64,000 nucleotides of DNA from Bacillota bacterium (GCA_009786175.1 WQTQ01000243.1:1-64000); one strand, 5' to 3'; numbered from the stretch's first letter, positions 33,234 to 43,173 are shown. Notes: generated by a model from the sequence alone, not told the origin. A program made the numbers and translations.

Positions 33234-33316
33234 AATTTGTATAAATATTATACATTAAACCGGCGTGGCGGCAATAAAAAAGCGTAAAAATGCGTAAATA
33301 CGTTTATGCTAAAATT

Positions 33317-33366
33317 GTTAATAATTGTTAACCTTCACCATTATACAGTTTTATCTCATATATAAT
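33317..33366 (+). promoter_or_regulatory. Promoter P6, proximal promoter of the exporter
   Basis: GTTAAT-N4-GTTAAC (33317-33332), 28-base spacer starting CTTCACC, TATAAT (33361-33366), 43 bases before the HlyD-like start codon. Confidence 0.75.
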
Positions 33367-33408
33367 CAACATGTCATTGCCAAATACATAAATTATAAGG
33401 AGGCATTT

Positions 33409-36132
33409 ATGGGTATCTTAACAAAAAGAAAAAAAGTTATGCAGCTCATGAAAATCATTCTTGCGTGGGGGATTATTGTTACAATTATATTGTTGTTTCC
33501 GCTTAGCCTGTATGCTTCACAGCAAAATGCTTCTGCAGCAGATGTAGACACATTGGCCCAAACAGTACTATACTACAATCAACGGATGGTTATGGCAAGC
33601 AACCGTCAATTCGAGATTAACAACAGGGTACAAGGCATAACTTTCCGTCTTAACGAAGCAACCGATGCTGACGAGATAGCGGAAATGCGAGAAGAGCAGG
33701 CAAAACTTAATAAGGAATTGATCGCATCGCGTAACCAGCTTGGAATATTGCAGGCGCGTATCGATGAAATAGAATCGCAAATTGCCAATTATACGGCGCA
33801 AGCAGATGTTGTTGTCTACCCCGAAATTATCAACGATTTCGAAACTATTTATTCCGAAATTGCTTATTCCGAAACTGTTGACCCTGAAATTGTCAGTGCT
33901 GAAATCGTACATCCCGAAATCGTACATCCCACAACCGTTCGCTCAGAGGAGACCTCTTCCGTTTCAATCAACAGTGTTCTTGCTGCAACTGTAGGAATAA
34001 ACGTGTTTCCGCCGGGCCCGGAATTGCCAAGTACAGCAACAATGGCTCTTATCATTATTGTTATATTCTGCATAATAACGGCATTTGCAATAAAAAGACT
34101 TAGCCGTAAGCGCAGCAAAAGATATTTATTGTTAAAAGCTGCCGTTGCCGTTGTTATTGTGGTTTCTGCCGGTAGTTTTGTTGTACACAATCACGCAAAC
34201 GCAAACCCTGCACGCCATGCTAACAGCCCACAAACATTTGTACTTGAACGGGTAGAAACAAAGACACGGGTAATTACTACTTCCGGTGTAGTGCAAAGTT
34301 CCGAGACTGTAAATATTTTTTCAATGCAAACCAACCCTGTTTTAGAAGTTCTTGTTGATGTAGGAGACAGGGTGAGCGAAGGTGACATTCTTGCACGCTT
34401 GGATATGTCCAGAGTAGAACGGGATATAGAGCAAGCAGAACTTAATCTTTCCAGTGCGATTACATCTGTGGAAGAAGAGGCCCGCGCCAACAATAATGCA
34501 GTTACAAATGCAGCTACATCCCTTGAAGCATCACGTATCGCGCTGTCACGCCAACAGCTTAACACTGCAAATATCGCAGCCGATTTAAGGGAAGCAGAAG
34601 AAAATATGAACGAACCCTTTGATACGTCTACGTTTGACAGGCTTATCGAAGACGCGAGAACAAATGTAGAAAGACGTACCACCGATGTACGCAACGCCGA
34701 GCAAGACCTGCGGGAAGCACTTTATGATTTTGATGACTTCATTTTTGTAAACAATATTACCGAAGCAAGAGTTAGGCTGGAAAGAAGTATCACCGCACTT
34801 CAAGATGCCATCGCAGATTTAGAAGAAGAGCGAAATTACCGGCCAGAACCATTTGATGCGCATGTTCATCAAAATAACATTGACGACGCGCAAAGAGCTC
34901 TTGACAGAAGCCGTCAAGACAGAGATGCCGCGTGCGAACAGGTAAATGACGCGGAATGGAGACATTTCATGGTTTCGTCAACACCGGATGCTTCACACGC
35001 AGAGGTTGTTGCTGCAACCAACGCTCTTAACGCCGCACGTACACAGTTTGAAAATGCCGAACGTGCTGTTGAAAATGCCGAACTAAACTTAGAGAGAGCA
35101 AGAACAAATTTAACAAGAGCAAGAGATGAGTATAACAGACGTACATCAGAAGGAAGAGATAACATTGTTTCCGCATTGGAATCTGCTGTTGACCAAGCTG
35201 AAAATCTGGTGGATGACGCAAGAAGAGCGTACGAAAGAGCTAATTCCGAGTTGGAAAGAGCCAGAGAAAATGCGTTGGAGCAAACAGAAAACCATCTTAA
35301 CAGGGTGCGTGACAACTTATCAGACGCAATAAGAGCTTATGAGCGGGTGCTGCGTGACAAAGAAACAGCAATGGAAGACTTCATAGAACTTAACACCAAC
35401 AGGCTGGAAAATGCGCAAAGGTTATATTCCGACAGCCAAATTCAGTTACAAACGGCACAAAACAACTTGGCTTCTGCCCAAAACGCATTGAGTCAAGCCA
35501 GAAGAAGATCTGTAACATCAGGTACAAACGTAGATATTCAGCAGCTTAATATCGAAAGACTTCAATCACAACTGGATGAAGGCCTTATTGTAGCAACAGC
35601 CGACGGAGTAATAACGGCGGTTAATGCCCGCGTAGGCGCGGCTCCAAGCGGAGTACTGTTTGTAATAGAAGACGTAGACAACCTTTATGTATCTGCCAAT
35701 GTACGTGAACACAGCCTTATTGATTTACACATAGGCCAACTTGGATATGTGACCACCGTTGCAACAGGAAACAGAGAGTTTGACGCGCAGTTAACCTTTA
35801 TTTCTCCAAGAGCTGTATCACCTGCGGGGTCTACCAGTGTCGAGTTTGAAATAAGGGCCGCAATAAACGATATAGACGGCGATGTTAGAATTGGAATGAA
35901 CGCATTCCTTAATGTAGTAACCGATGTCAGAAATAATGTTTTCTCTATCCCGCTGTCAGCCATTGTTACAAACGAACGTGGCAGCTTTATATACGCAATT
36001 GAACATGGTGAGTTAATGGAAATAATGGTAACCACAGGGCTCCGGACTTCTACTCATGCAGAGGTATTTGGTGACCAACTAATTGAAGGTTTAAACATTG
36101 TATTAAGGCCATTGGACGAAAGAGGTAGATAA
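33409..36132 (+). CDS. HlyD/MacA-like periplasmic-adaptor-type protein with long N-terminal extension
   Basis: A 907-residue protein; start at ATG 33409 with AAGGAGG upstream (the frame opens earlier but overlaps promoter P6). Order: membrane helix (about 15-33), a coiled coil (about 50-120), a spacer of PEIV/SEIA-like repeats, two membrane helices (about 212-228 and 240-260), then an adaptor domain. The lipoyl half-motifs are VLEVLVDVGDRVSEGDILARL (from 312) and GLIVATADGVITAV (from 725), joined by an unusually long coiled-coil hairpin of nearly 390 residues. A beta-barrel ends the protein. HlyD-family adaptors work with ABC exporters. Its two promoters match those of the A/B peptides, so I infer export of, or immunity to, those peptides. 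Confidence 0.82.
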   Translation: MGILTKRKKVMQLMKIILAWGIIVTIILLFPLSLYASQQNASAADVDTLAQTVLYYNQRMVMASNRQFEINNRVQGITFRLNEATDADEIAEMREEQAKLNKELIASRNQLGILQARIDEIESQIANYTAQADVVVYPEIINDFETIYSEIAYSETVDPEIVSAEIVHPEIVHPTTVRSEETSSVSINSVLAATVGINVFPPGPELPSTATMALIIIVIFCIITAFAIKRLSRKRSKRYLLLKAAVAVVIVVSAGSFVVHNHANANPARHANSPQTFVLERVETKTRVITTSGVVQSSETVNIFSMQTNPVLEVLVDVGDRVSEGDILARLDMSRVERDIEQAELNLSSAITSVEEEARANNNAVTNAATSLEASRIALSRQQLNTANIAADLREAEENMNEPFDTSTFDRLIEDARTNVERRTTDVRNAEQDLREALYDFDDFIFVNNITEARVRLERSITALQDAIADLEEERNYRPEPFDAHVHQNNIDDAQRALDRSRQDRDAACEQVNDAEWRHFMVSSTPDASHAEVVAATNALNAARTQFENAERAVENAELNLERARTNLTRARDEYNRRTSEGRDNIVSALESAVDQAENLVDDARRAYERANSELERARENALEQTENHLNRVRDNLSDAIRAYERVLRDKETAMEDFIELNTNRLENAQRLYSDSQIQLQTAQNNLASAQNALSQARRRSVTSGTNVDIQQLNIERLQSQLDEGLIVATADGVITAVNARVGAAPSGVLFVIEDVDNLYVSANVREHSLIDLHIGQLGYVTTVATGNREFDAQLTFISPRAVSPAGSTSVEFEIRAAINDIDGDVRIGMNAFLNVVTDVRNNVFSIPLSAIVTNERGSFIYAIEHGELMEIMVTTGLRTSTHAEVFGDQLIEGLNIVLRPLDERGR

Positions 36133-36171
36133 CCGCAATGTGCAACCGCTTAAACGATTCGAGGTGAGAAT

Positions 36172-37470
36172 ATGATCTGGGAAAATGCACTTTTGGCAAT
36201 TTCATCTTTACGGGCTAACAAAATGCGGGCACTCCTTACCATGCTTGGGATTATTATTGGAATTATGTCTATTATTACAATAGTTATCTTGGGTGACGGG
36301 CTGACTGCTGCCGTACAAGACGATTTAGCAATATTTGGGACAAACAACATTATAGTAAGCGTACAGGAAAGAAGCCGTTACGAGAATGACGGCCCAAACG
36401 ACCCGTTTGCCCCGTTTATGCAGCCGGCAGGGGTATCTATCCGCGGTATAACACCGCAGTCCGAAGACTTAATATCAGATCAGATGATCGCCGACATGAT
36501 TACTCTCTTTTACGATGAAATAGACGGTGTATCCCTTTCCCACTCCAGAGGAGCGGGTGTAGTTAGGGATGGCGTACATGAGGCAAACGTTACTATAAGC
36601 GGCGTAAACACAGATGCTTTAGTTGCCAACAACTTAAACTTGTTGTATGGCAGGCTTATTTCCGAAACAGACTTAAAAGAAAGAGCCATGGTAACCGTAG
36701 TTTCTGACAGGCTTGTTGCAAGAATTTTTCCGGACGGTACCGACCCGATAGGCCAGCAAGTTAAACTGTTTCTGCCCACATCTATTGAAGTTTACACCAT
36801 AATTGGTGTATACGAACACGAATTTGTAGGCTTTTTGGGCACAGCGGCATTAGAAGATATGCCAACACCTTTTCATATACCGTTAACCACCGCAAGGCAA
36901 GATTTGATAGAGCAAAATTTTACAACCATAACCGTAATAAGTTCGTTGCAACATGACGTCCATGAAGTGACCAGGTTGATTCAAGCCTATTTTGATGTAG
37001 TTTTTATCGGAAATGAGTATTGGCGCGTTAGCGTAACAAACATGGCGTCTATGTTGGATGTTGTTATTGGCGTAGTAGGTACAATCTCTCTTGTTGTTGC
37101 AATGATAGCCGGTATTTCGCTGTTTGTTGGCGGGATTGGTGTAATGAACATTATGCTTGTTTCTGTAACAGAGCGGACAAGAGAAATTGGCACACGTAAA
37201 GCACTTGGCGCGAAAAACTTCCACATTCAGGCACAGTTTGTTATCGAAGCGTTAGTAATTGCGTTGGTTGGCGGAATAATTGGTATGCTCCTTGGTATAC
37301 TGGGAGGAATTTGCGTAACACCATTAGTTGTGGATGCACCTATTGTGATATCCCCGGGCGTTGTTGTGGGTAGTATGTTGTTCTCTATGGCAATCGGAGT
37401 TTTCTTCGGAATTTATCCTGCCAATAAAGCAGCAAAACTTGACCCCATAGAAGCCCTAAGATATGAGTAA
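36172..37470 (+). CDS. MacB/FtsX-type ABC permease
   Basis: A 432-residue permease: first helix with RANKMRALLTMLGIIIG, a large extracytoplasmic MacB core domain (about 45-290), and three C-terminal helices with the FtsX signature (NIMLVSVTERTREIGTRKALGA, PANKAAKLDPIEALRYE). MacB-like exporters need an ABC ATPase; here none is fused or adjacent, since the next gene is a helicase on the other strand. It follows the adaptor gene by 39 bases and ends at a terminator, so the operon is adaptor plus permease only. The ATPase must come from elsewhere. Confidence 0.87.
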   Translation: MIWENALLAISSLRANKMRALLTMLGIIIGIMSIITIVILGDGLTAAVQDDLAIFGTNNIIVSVQERSRYENDGPNDPFAPFMQPAGVSIRGITPQSEDLISDQMIADMITLFYDEIDGVSLSHSRGAGVVRDGVHEANVTISGVNTDALVANNLNLLYGRLISETDLKERAMVTVVSDRLVARIFPDGTDPIGQQVKLFLPTSIEVYTIIGVYEHEFVGFLGTAALEDMPTPFHIPLTTARQDLIEQNFTTITVISSLQHDVHEVTRLIQAYFDVVFIGNEYWRVSVTNMASMLDVVIGVVGTISLVVAMIAGISLFVGGIGVMNIMLVSVTERTREIGTRKALGAKNFHIQAQFVIEALVIALVGGIIGMLLGILGGICVTPLVVDAPIVISPGVVVGSMLFSMAIGVFFGIYPANKAAKLDPIEALRYE

Positions 37471-37495
37471 CAAACCATTGACAGGTAGGTAACAT

Positions 37496-37521
37496 AAAAG
37501 CCGCGCGAAAGCGCGGTTTTT
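37496..37521. terminator. Bidirectional terminator
   Basis: CCGCGC-GAAA-GCGCGG with A-run before and T-run after, between convergent permease and helicase genes. Confidence 0.85.
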
Positions 37522-37524
37522 GAA

Positions 37525-39834
37525 TTATTTCCATACCGTCTGTATGTGCGCCCAATGGGCAGGGAAAAGCCGTTTATATTCTGCTGTAGCGTACCGGCTG
37601 TCGATAAGCATTACAGTGCCCTCATCGGTTTCTGTCCGTATAACACGCCCGGCGGCCTGTAAGACTTTGTTCATGCCGGGGAATACATAGGCATAATCGT
37701 AGCCTTTACCGTTGCGCTCGTTAAAATAGTCGCGTATCAAATCGCTGCGCAGGGATATTTTTGGTATGCCCACCCCAACGATAATTGTACCTATAAGCCT
37801 GTCGCCTTTCAAGTCTATTCCTTCGGAAAAAATACCTCCAAGTACTGTAAAGCCCAGAAGTGTGTCAGGGTTTTCGCTGTCGAAACGCGCCAAGAAACCC
37901 GCCCGTTCATCTTCCGACATTTCTGTTGTTTGCAGCAGGGTTTCTACACCGGGATAACGGGCGCAAAACAAGTCATATACGATGTGCATGTACTCATAAG
38001 ATGGGAAAAACACAAGATAATTCCCGGTTTTGCCCGCAACGGTCCGGTAGATGGTTTGTACAATTGGCTCGTAACTGCTTTCCCTGTCTTTATACTTGGT
38101 AGATATGCCGCAGTGGGACAAAAGCCGTAATTTGGCAGGGTCAAAGGGTGACGGAAGCGTCACCATATAATCTTCCTCTGTGCCGCCCAAAATTTCCCGG
38201 TAGTAAGGCAGGGGCAGCAACGTGGCGGAAAATAAAATGGATGCTTTTGCGCGGGATAACCCATCGGCGATAATTTTCGACGGGTTTAAGCAAAACAGGG
38301 TTACGGTCACATCCCTGCCGTAAAACTCTAAAATATTGGTATAATGCTCGTCGAAAATTTCCGCAACCATAAGGAACTGGTTTATTCCAAAATACATATC
38401 TATGATCATGGGATGCAGCTCGTGGTTATTTTTTGCCGCCAGCCATTCCCCGGCGGCTTCCGCGGCCATTTTTACAAAGGCAATGAAAACCATATCTACT
38501 TCCTTTGTTACAAAATTGCGCTTGCCCTCATGCTCTTTTCGCACATCGGAAAGGTAGGTGTTAAGCAGCCGCAGACTTTTTCTTAACTTTTTCGAAACTG
38601 CGTCCTTATCTTTTAGGGCCGTTCGTACCTGGCTTAAGTCGCTTTTTCGCATTACGGCAGAATACATATCCCGCACCCTGTCTGTAAGGTTGTGAGCCTC
38701 GTCTATCAGAAAAATGTAGTCCCTCTCTTCGTTATGAAAGAAGCGGCGCAGGTATGCCTCCGGGTGAAATACATGGTTGTAATCCCCCACAATCAGGTCA
38801 CACCACAATGCCACATCAAGCCCCATTTCGTGAGGGCAGACTTGGTGCTTGCGCGCATAAAATTCCGTTTCTGCGGGGGTAATCAGGTCGTTGTTTTCTA
38901 TTACATCCAAAACGGCGGCGTTGACCCGGTCGTAGTGGCCTTTTGCATTGGCGCAATAATCCGGGTTGCAAATACAGTCGCTGCCCGTGCATATTTTGTC
39001 CTTTGCCCTAAGGGTTATGGCCTTAAAGCGCAGACCGCCCCCGGCCATTAGCCTTACGGCCTCTTCCGCAACAGTCCGCGTTACGGTTTTGGCGGTTAAG
39101 TAAAACAACGGTGCTGTCTTGCCTTCCCCCATAGCCTTTATTGACGGGAATAAGGACGACAGTGTTTTGCCGATACCCGTAGGCGCGCAGGCGTAAAGCT
39201 TTTTACCGGCAGATATTGTGCGGTAGGCGGCAACAGCCAATTCCCGCTGGCCTTTACGGTAAATTGGGAACGGGAAAGTAAGCGTGGCAATGGACTGGTC
39301 ACGGGTAATTTTCCAATCCCGTTCAAAACGCAGCCATACGCCGTATTGCTCCAGTAAATCCACAAAAAAGTCCGTTATTTCGAAGGCAGTAAATTCCCAT
39401 GTATGCCTGCGGGTTTCTTCCGACTCCATTTGGAAATAAGTTAGCTGAACAGATATATTTTCCGGCGGGGTTTCCAATGTTTGCAGATACATGTAGGCGT
39501 AACATTTGCCTTGGCCAAGGTGCTGCCGGTGCTGTTGATAAATATAGTCCAGGGGCAGCGTTGTGGTTTTTATTTCGTCTATGGTAATTGCGCCATCGGG
39601 CTCCGTAATAATTCCGTCTGCCCTGCCCCGCACCAAAACGGGAATACCGTCTATTTCCGTTTCCAGCTTAAGGGAAACTTCCTTTTCGTAATTATCGCCC
39701 ATCCCCTTCTGGATTTTACGGTGAAGGGCCGCGCCTAAATACATGGGAGCTGCATCGTAAAAGCGATTATCAATATCGCCGCAGCGCAGCACAAGGTCAA
39801 TTATCTTGTTAACAGAAAGTTTGATGGGTTCCAT
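37525..39834 (-). CDS. Rad3/DinG-type helicase with PD-(D/E)XK nuclease-like N-terminus
   Basis: A 769-residue protein. The N-terminal ~150 residues hold GRADGIITEP and TIDEIKTTT, a PD-(D/E)XK nuclease pattern. Helicase motifs follow: Walker A APTGIGKTLSS, four cysteines for an Fe-S cluster (CTGSDCICNPDYC and CPHEMG), the DEAH box FLIDEAHNLTDR, and motif VI QAAGRVIRTETDEG. XPD-like enzymes unwind DNA 5' to 3'; this nuclease-helicase arrangement is common in Firmicutes and thought to act in repair. Stand-alone gene. Confidence 0.88.
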   Translation of the reverse strand: MEPIKLSVNKIIDLVLRCGDIDNRFYDAAPMYLGAALHRKIQKGMGDNYEKEVSLKLETEIDGIPVLVRGRADGIITEPDGAITIDEIKTTTLPLDYIYQQHRQHLGQGKCYAYMYLQTLETPPENISVQLTYFQMESEETRRHTWEFTAFEITDFFVDLLEQYGVWLRFERDWKITRDQSIATLTFPFPIYRKGQRELAVAAYRTISAGKKLYACAPTGIGKTLSSLFPSIKAMGEGKTAPLFYLTAKTVTRTVAEEAVRLMAGGGLRFKAITLRAKDKICTGSDCICNPDYCANAKGHYDRVNAAVLDVIENNDLITPAETEFYARKHQVCPHEMGLDVALWCDLIVGDYNHVFHPEAYLRRFFHNEERDYIFLIDEAHNLTDRVRDMYSAVMRKSDLSQVRTALKDKDAVSKKLRKSLRLLNTYLSDVRKEHEGKRNFVTKEVDMVFIAFVKMAAEAAGEWLAAKNNHELHPMIIDMYFGINQFLMVAEIFDEHYTNILEFYGRDVTVTLFCLNPSKIIADGLSRAKASILFSATLLPLPYYREILGGTEEDYMVTLPSPFDPAKLRLLSHCGISTKYKDRESSYEPIVQTIYRTVAGKTGNYLVFFPSYEYMHIVYDLFCARYPGVETLLQTTEMSEDERAGFLARFDSENPDTLLGFTVLGGIFSEGIDLKGDRLIGTIIVGVGIPKISLRSDLIRDYFNERNGKGYDYAYVFPGMNKVLQAAGRVIRTETDEGTVMLIDSRYATAEYKRLFPAHWAHIQTVWK

Positions 39835-39850
39835 GGTGTACCTCTTTTAT

Positions 39851-41107
39851 TTATAGTGGCAAATCTTTTTCTTTAAACACCTTTACACTGACAAGATACA
39901 GCACAACCCCAATCACTGCCAAAAGACAAAAATGCCACATAAAGTTGCCGTAGTTTACAACGCGGATAGGGTTATAAAACGTATTTATTGTCAAGTAACG
40001 GAAAAATTCCAATTCATCGCCAACTTGAGCCATGGTTTGGAACAGGTAAAAGGCAATTGGAATACCCGCCCCAAGGGCCACGGCATTTTTTGACAGGTTA
40101 AAGAAGCAGGATGCCAAAAATGAAATTGCGCTGGTGGCAAACATAAGCAAAAACAGACCCAAATTTAGCATGGAATAATAGTAAATGTCAAAATTTACGC
40201 GGTTATCCCGCATTATTTGCTCATTGGCAAGCCGCATATTTATTATGTGTATAAACTGCGGCTCTGGCATTCCGGATGCTTCTACGGCGGCGGCAAGGGC
40301 TTCCGGGTTGTCTTTTATCAGCCCCATGCTAAAGGACAGCGCAGTTACAGACATTTGCAGCACTTCGGCGGCGGCTTCCAGCCCGGTGCTGAACATGTCC
40401 TGCATTAGCTCTTGGTGAGCTTGTTCCCCTGGGGTTTGTTCAACGGCAGGGGCACCTTGCTCTTGCTGCTGTGCTATAAGCATTTGTAAGTATAGCATGT
40501 ACACGTCTGTGTCTATCCTGCGGGCATTGGCACCGTGTTCAACAGCTTCCGGGTTTGCTAATATAAAATGAAGATTATCCGCCACTTCTGCCCTGCTTTT
40601 GCCAAGCATATCGGCTACTTCACGCACATCAGTTGTAAAAGCCCTTGTAAGTATGCCGCCATGGACAAACTGCGCCGTTAAAATACCGGATGCGGTTAGC
40701 AAGGCGAACATTACAAAAAGCGCGGTTACAAAATAAACTGCCTTTGTAACAACTACCGTAGTCCGCTTTATTGGCGTAGACAAAATATACGCCATACTGC
40801 CCCGGTCTACCTGGTTGGCGATAAGCGAATTGGCGGTGATGATAAGATAAATAAGTACCAAAATGATACCCATGCCCCCGTAAAATTGTGTTCCCAGTAC
40901 GTTAAGCAAGGAAAAACCTGCAAGAATTTGCTGGCGCAGCCTTGGGTCGTCTATTATACGCTCCATCATACCTGCCATCATTTCCATAACCCCGGGGTTG
41001 AATATGCCTATTATCAAGCTGGACATTGCCACAAGAATTACCGTTATTATGCACCACAGACGGATATTTGCCTTAAATGTCTGCTTAAATATGGTTTTGT
41101 TAAACAT
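39851..41107 (-). CDS. ABC-2 type transporter permease
   Basis: A 418-residue membrane protein with an N-terminal helix, a large extracytoplasmic region (about 150-300, including a Gln/Glu-rich patch), and further helices including a C-terminal set. It ends with a cytoplasmic basic segment. GGAGG precedes the start. It is last in an operon with two ABC ATPase genes (41157-43017), which supply the nucleotide-binding subunits. Substrate unknown; such cassettes often export lipids, peptides or drugs. Confidence 0.82.
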   Translation of the reverse strand: MFNKTIFKQTFKANIRLWCIITVILVAMSSLIIGIFNPGVMEMMAGMMERIIDDPRLRQQILAGFSLLNVLGTQFYGGMGIILVLIYLIITANSLIANQVDRGSMAYILSTPIKRTTVVVTKAVYFVTALFVMFALLTASGILTAQFVHGGILTRAFTTDVREVADMLGKSRAEVADNLHFILANPEAVEHGANARRIDTDVYMLYLQMLIAQQQEQGAPAVEQTPGEQAHQELMQDMFSTGLEAAAEVLQMSVTALSFSMGLIKDNPEALAAAVEASGMPEPQFIHIINMRLANEQIMRDNRVNFDIYYYSMLNLGLFLLMFATSAISFLASCFFNLSKNAVALGAGIPIAFYLFQTMAQVGDELEFFRYLTINTFYNPIRVVNYGNFMWHFCLLAVIGVVLYLVSVKVFKEKDLPL

Positions 41108-41125
41108 TGTACTTCCTCCGATTGG

Positions 41126-41147
41126 TACCCCCTGATATCAGGGGGTA
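41126..41147. repeat. CCCCCTGATATCAGGGGG palindrome, loopless copy
   Basis: Perfect 22-bp palindrome between the ATPase and permease genes of one operon; not followed by a clean T-run on the minus strand, so readthrough is likely. Confidence 0.7.
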
Positions 41148-41156
41148 GGTTGTGTA

Positions 41157-42092
41157 TTATTTCAAATACAGGCTGTTAAAGTACTGCTCCAGCGTATACT
41201 TATTTTCCCGCAGGAATTTGACATTGTATTCCTTAAGCACGGAAAAAAACCTGTTGATGCTTGTGTCATGGACCAGCATTAATACTTGATTTTGGTCTTC
41301 CCGTTTTTCCGCAAAGCTAATTCCGCTTACGAAGTTTACGGCGGTAAATCTCGTGTAATCTTCATGGGACAAAAATTCAATCTTAAATGTCTTATTCTCG
41401 TTATGACGTATCTCGACGGTGGCTTTTACGTCAATTATTCTGCCGTCTTTTATAAGGGCAACTTTGTCGCAGGTGTCTTCTACTTCTTCAAACAGGTGAG
41501 TAGACATAAAAATGGTCTTGCCCTTCTTTTTTTCCTCGTTAAGCAAATCTATGAAACCCACGCGCATTAAAGGGTCCAAGCCCGTTGTCGGCTCGTCAAG
41601 TATTAATATTTCCGGGTCTGCCATAAAGGCCGCGACTATGGCGGTTTTCTGCTTCATCCCCTTGGACATGCGCTTTAGGTTTGCCGTTGGGTCTAACTGT
41701 AAAATATCTATTATCCGATAGGCGTAAGACATGTCTTTCAGCCCAAGTAAGTCTGCCTGGCGTTTTAAAAATTCTGTTCCCGTGGGCGCGTCGGGGAAGG
41801 CAATTTCCCCGGGAATGTATCCCACATATTTCATTACTTTTGCGGCATCGTGCCAGCAGTCAAGGCCTTTTATTTCTGTTTTGCCTTTATCGGGCTTTAA
41901 AAAACCCATCATGTGACGTATGGTAGTGGTTTTACCTGCACCGTTTGTACCAACAAAGCCAAATGTTTCTCCTTTGGCAACTTCAAGGTTAAGGTCAAAA
42001 ATACCGCGGTTGTCGCCGTAATTTTTGGTTACGCTGTGCAATTTAATTTGTTTCAACGAAGAAGTTTCGTTTCGCGTCTCAATCCGTTCCAA
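41157..42092 (-). CDS. ABC transporter ATPase, second of pair
   Basis: A 311-residue ATP-binding subunit with Walker A GTNGAGKTTT, signature RMSKGMKQKTAI, Walker B ILILDEPTTGLDP and switch His. The start is a TTG at 42090-42092 with AGGAGG upstream, overlapping the previous ATPase stop by 14 bases. About 40% similar in pattern to its neighbour, with the same C-terminal extension ending in a conserved LEQYF segment, so probably a duplicate. Likely a heterodimer with 42079-43017 driving the permease at 39851. Confidence 0.85.
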   Translation of the reverse strand: MERIETRNETSSLKQIKLHSVTKNYGDNRGIFDLNLEVAKGETFGFVGTNGAGKTTTIRHMMGFLKPDKGKTEIKGLDCWHDAAKVMKYVGYIPGEIAFPDAPTGTEFLKRQADLLGLKDMSYAYRIIDILQLDPTANLKRMSKGMKQKTAIVAAFMADPEILILDEPTTGLDPLMRVGFIDLLNEEKKKGKTIFMSTHLFEEVEDTCDKVALIKDGRIIDVKATVEIRHNENKTFKIEFLSHEDYTRFTAVNFVSGISFAEKREDQNQVLMLVHDTSINRFFSVLKEYNVKFLRENKYTLEQYFNSLYLK

Positions 42093-43017
42093 AATTAAAG
42101 CCTCCTTTGGTGGATTTGTTTTTGCGGTCGTAAAAATTCATGAAATAATCTTCCAAAGTAAACGGTACTTCTGTAAAGAACTTTAGGTCGTAGCCGGATA
42201 TGGCAGAAATAAACCGGTTCACGTTATTGTCATTTACATGGATATTCGCCTGCTTGCGGTGACGCTTTACAGATGCAATTTGATAAAATGCCGATATCTC
42301 TTTAATAAACCGCTCGAATTCCTCCCGGGAGTTAAATTCTACCCTGTACGTCTTGCTTTCATTATGACGCAAATCGTCGGCAAAAAAGCTGGACACCAAG
42401 CAGCCTTCTTTTATTATGGCAATGCGGTCGCAAGTGGCGTCAACTTCCGAAAATATGTGTGAAGATAATAAAATTGTTTTGCCGCGCTTCTTTTCCTCTT
42501 TTACAAACTCAATAAAAATACCCTGCATAACCGGGTCCAGGCCGCTGGTTGGCTCGTCAAGCACCAAAATATCCGGATCATGCATAAAGGCGGTAACAAT
42601 GGCCAGTTTACGCTTCATACCCAAAGCCATGCGCTTTAGCCCGCCTTTTGGCTCCAATCCAAAGCGGTCGATTAGTGCATGGGTATAATCCATACTTGTC
42701 ATGCCTCTTAAGTCGGCCATCATTTTAATAAATTGCAGGCCTGTCAAATTTTCCGGCAGGGCAATTTCACCGGGAAGGTAGCCCAACGTACGTTGAATCT
42801 CGTGGTAATGCTTCCAACTGTCTTGCCCGTTTACAAGGGTTCTCCCTTTTTGCGGGCGGGAAAACCCCATAATGTGCCGGATAGTTGTGGTCTTTCCCGC
42901 GCCGTTTGGCCCAAGAAAACCGTAAACTTCGCCTTTTTCCACGTTAAAACTAAGGTCAAAAACGCCCCGCCCAAAGCCATAATCCTTTGTCAAATTTTCT
43001 ATCTGCAATACAGCCAT
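42079..43017 (-). CDS. ABC transporter ATPase, first of pair
   Basis: A 312-residue ATP-binding subunit: Walker A GPNGAGKTTT, signature RMALGMKRKLAI, Walker B ILVLDEPTSGLDP, switch region LSSHIFSEV. The C-terminal ~80 residues are an accessory domain ending LEDYFMNFY. Start at ATG 43017 with AGGGGAG upstream; a TTG three bases earlier is possible. First gene of the ABC operon. Confidence 0.87.
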   Translation of the reverse strand: MAVLQIENLTKDYGFGRGVFDLSFNVEKGEVYGFLGPNGAGKTTTIRHIMGFSRPQKGRTLVNGQDSWKHYHEIQRTLGYLPGEIALPENLTGLQFIKMMADLRGMTSMDYTHALIDRFGLEPKGGLKRMALGMKRKLAIVTAFMHDPDILVLDEPTSGLDPVMQGIFIEFVKEEKKRGKTILLSSHIFSEVDATCDRIAIIKEGCLVSSFFADDLRHNESKTYRVEFNSREEFERFIKEISAFYQIASVKRHRKQANIHVNDNNVNRFISAISGYDLKFFTEVPFTLEDYFMNFYDRKNKSTKGGFNFGTD

Positions 43018-43112
43018 CAATTATTCTCCCCTTTAGTGTATCGTCGATTGTACCACTTTTTGGACAATACCACTAGAGCCGCCGAAAAATTCCATTGTGC
43101 CATCCTTTTGGT

Positions 43113-43141
43113 TTGACACAACAGTTTTTTTTCAATATTAT
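43113..43141 (+). promoter_or_regulatory. Promoter of the dapA operon
   Basis: TTGACA (43113-43118), 17 bases, TATTAT (43136-43141), 32 bases before dapA. Confidence 0.75.
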
Positions 43142-43173
43142 ATTATAAACTATTTTAGAATCGAGGGAATTTT

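Noticed and set aside
34191..35315. Ser-rich minus-strand frames across the HlyD-like gene
   Set aside because: Shadow frames of a long coiled-coil coding sequence; no start signals or motifs.
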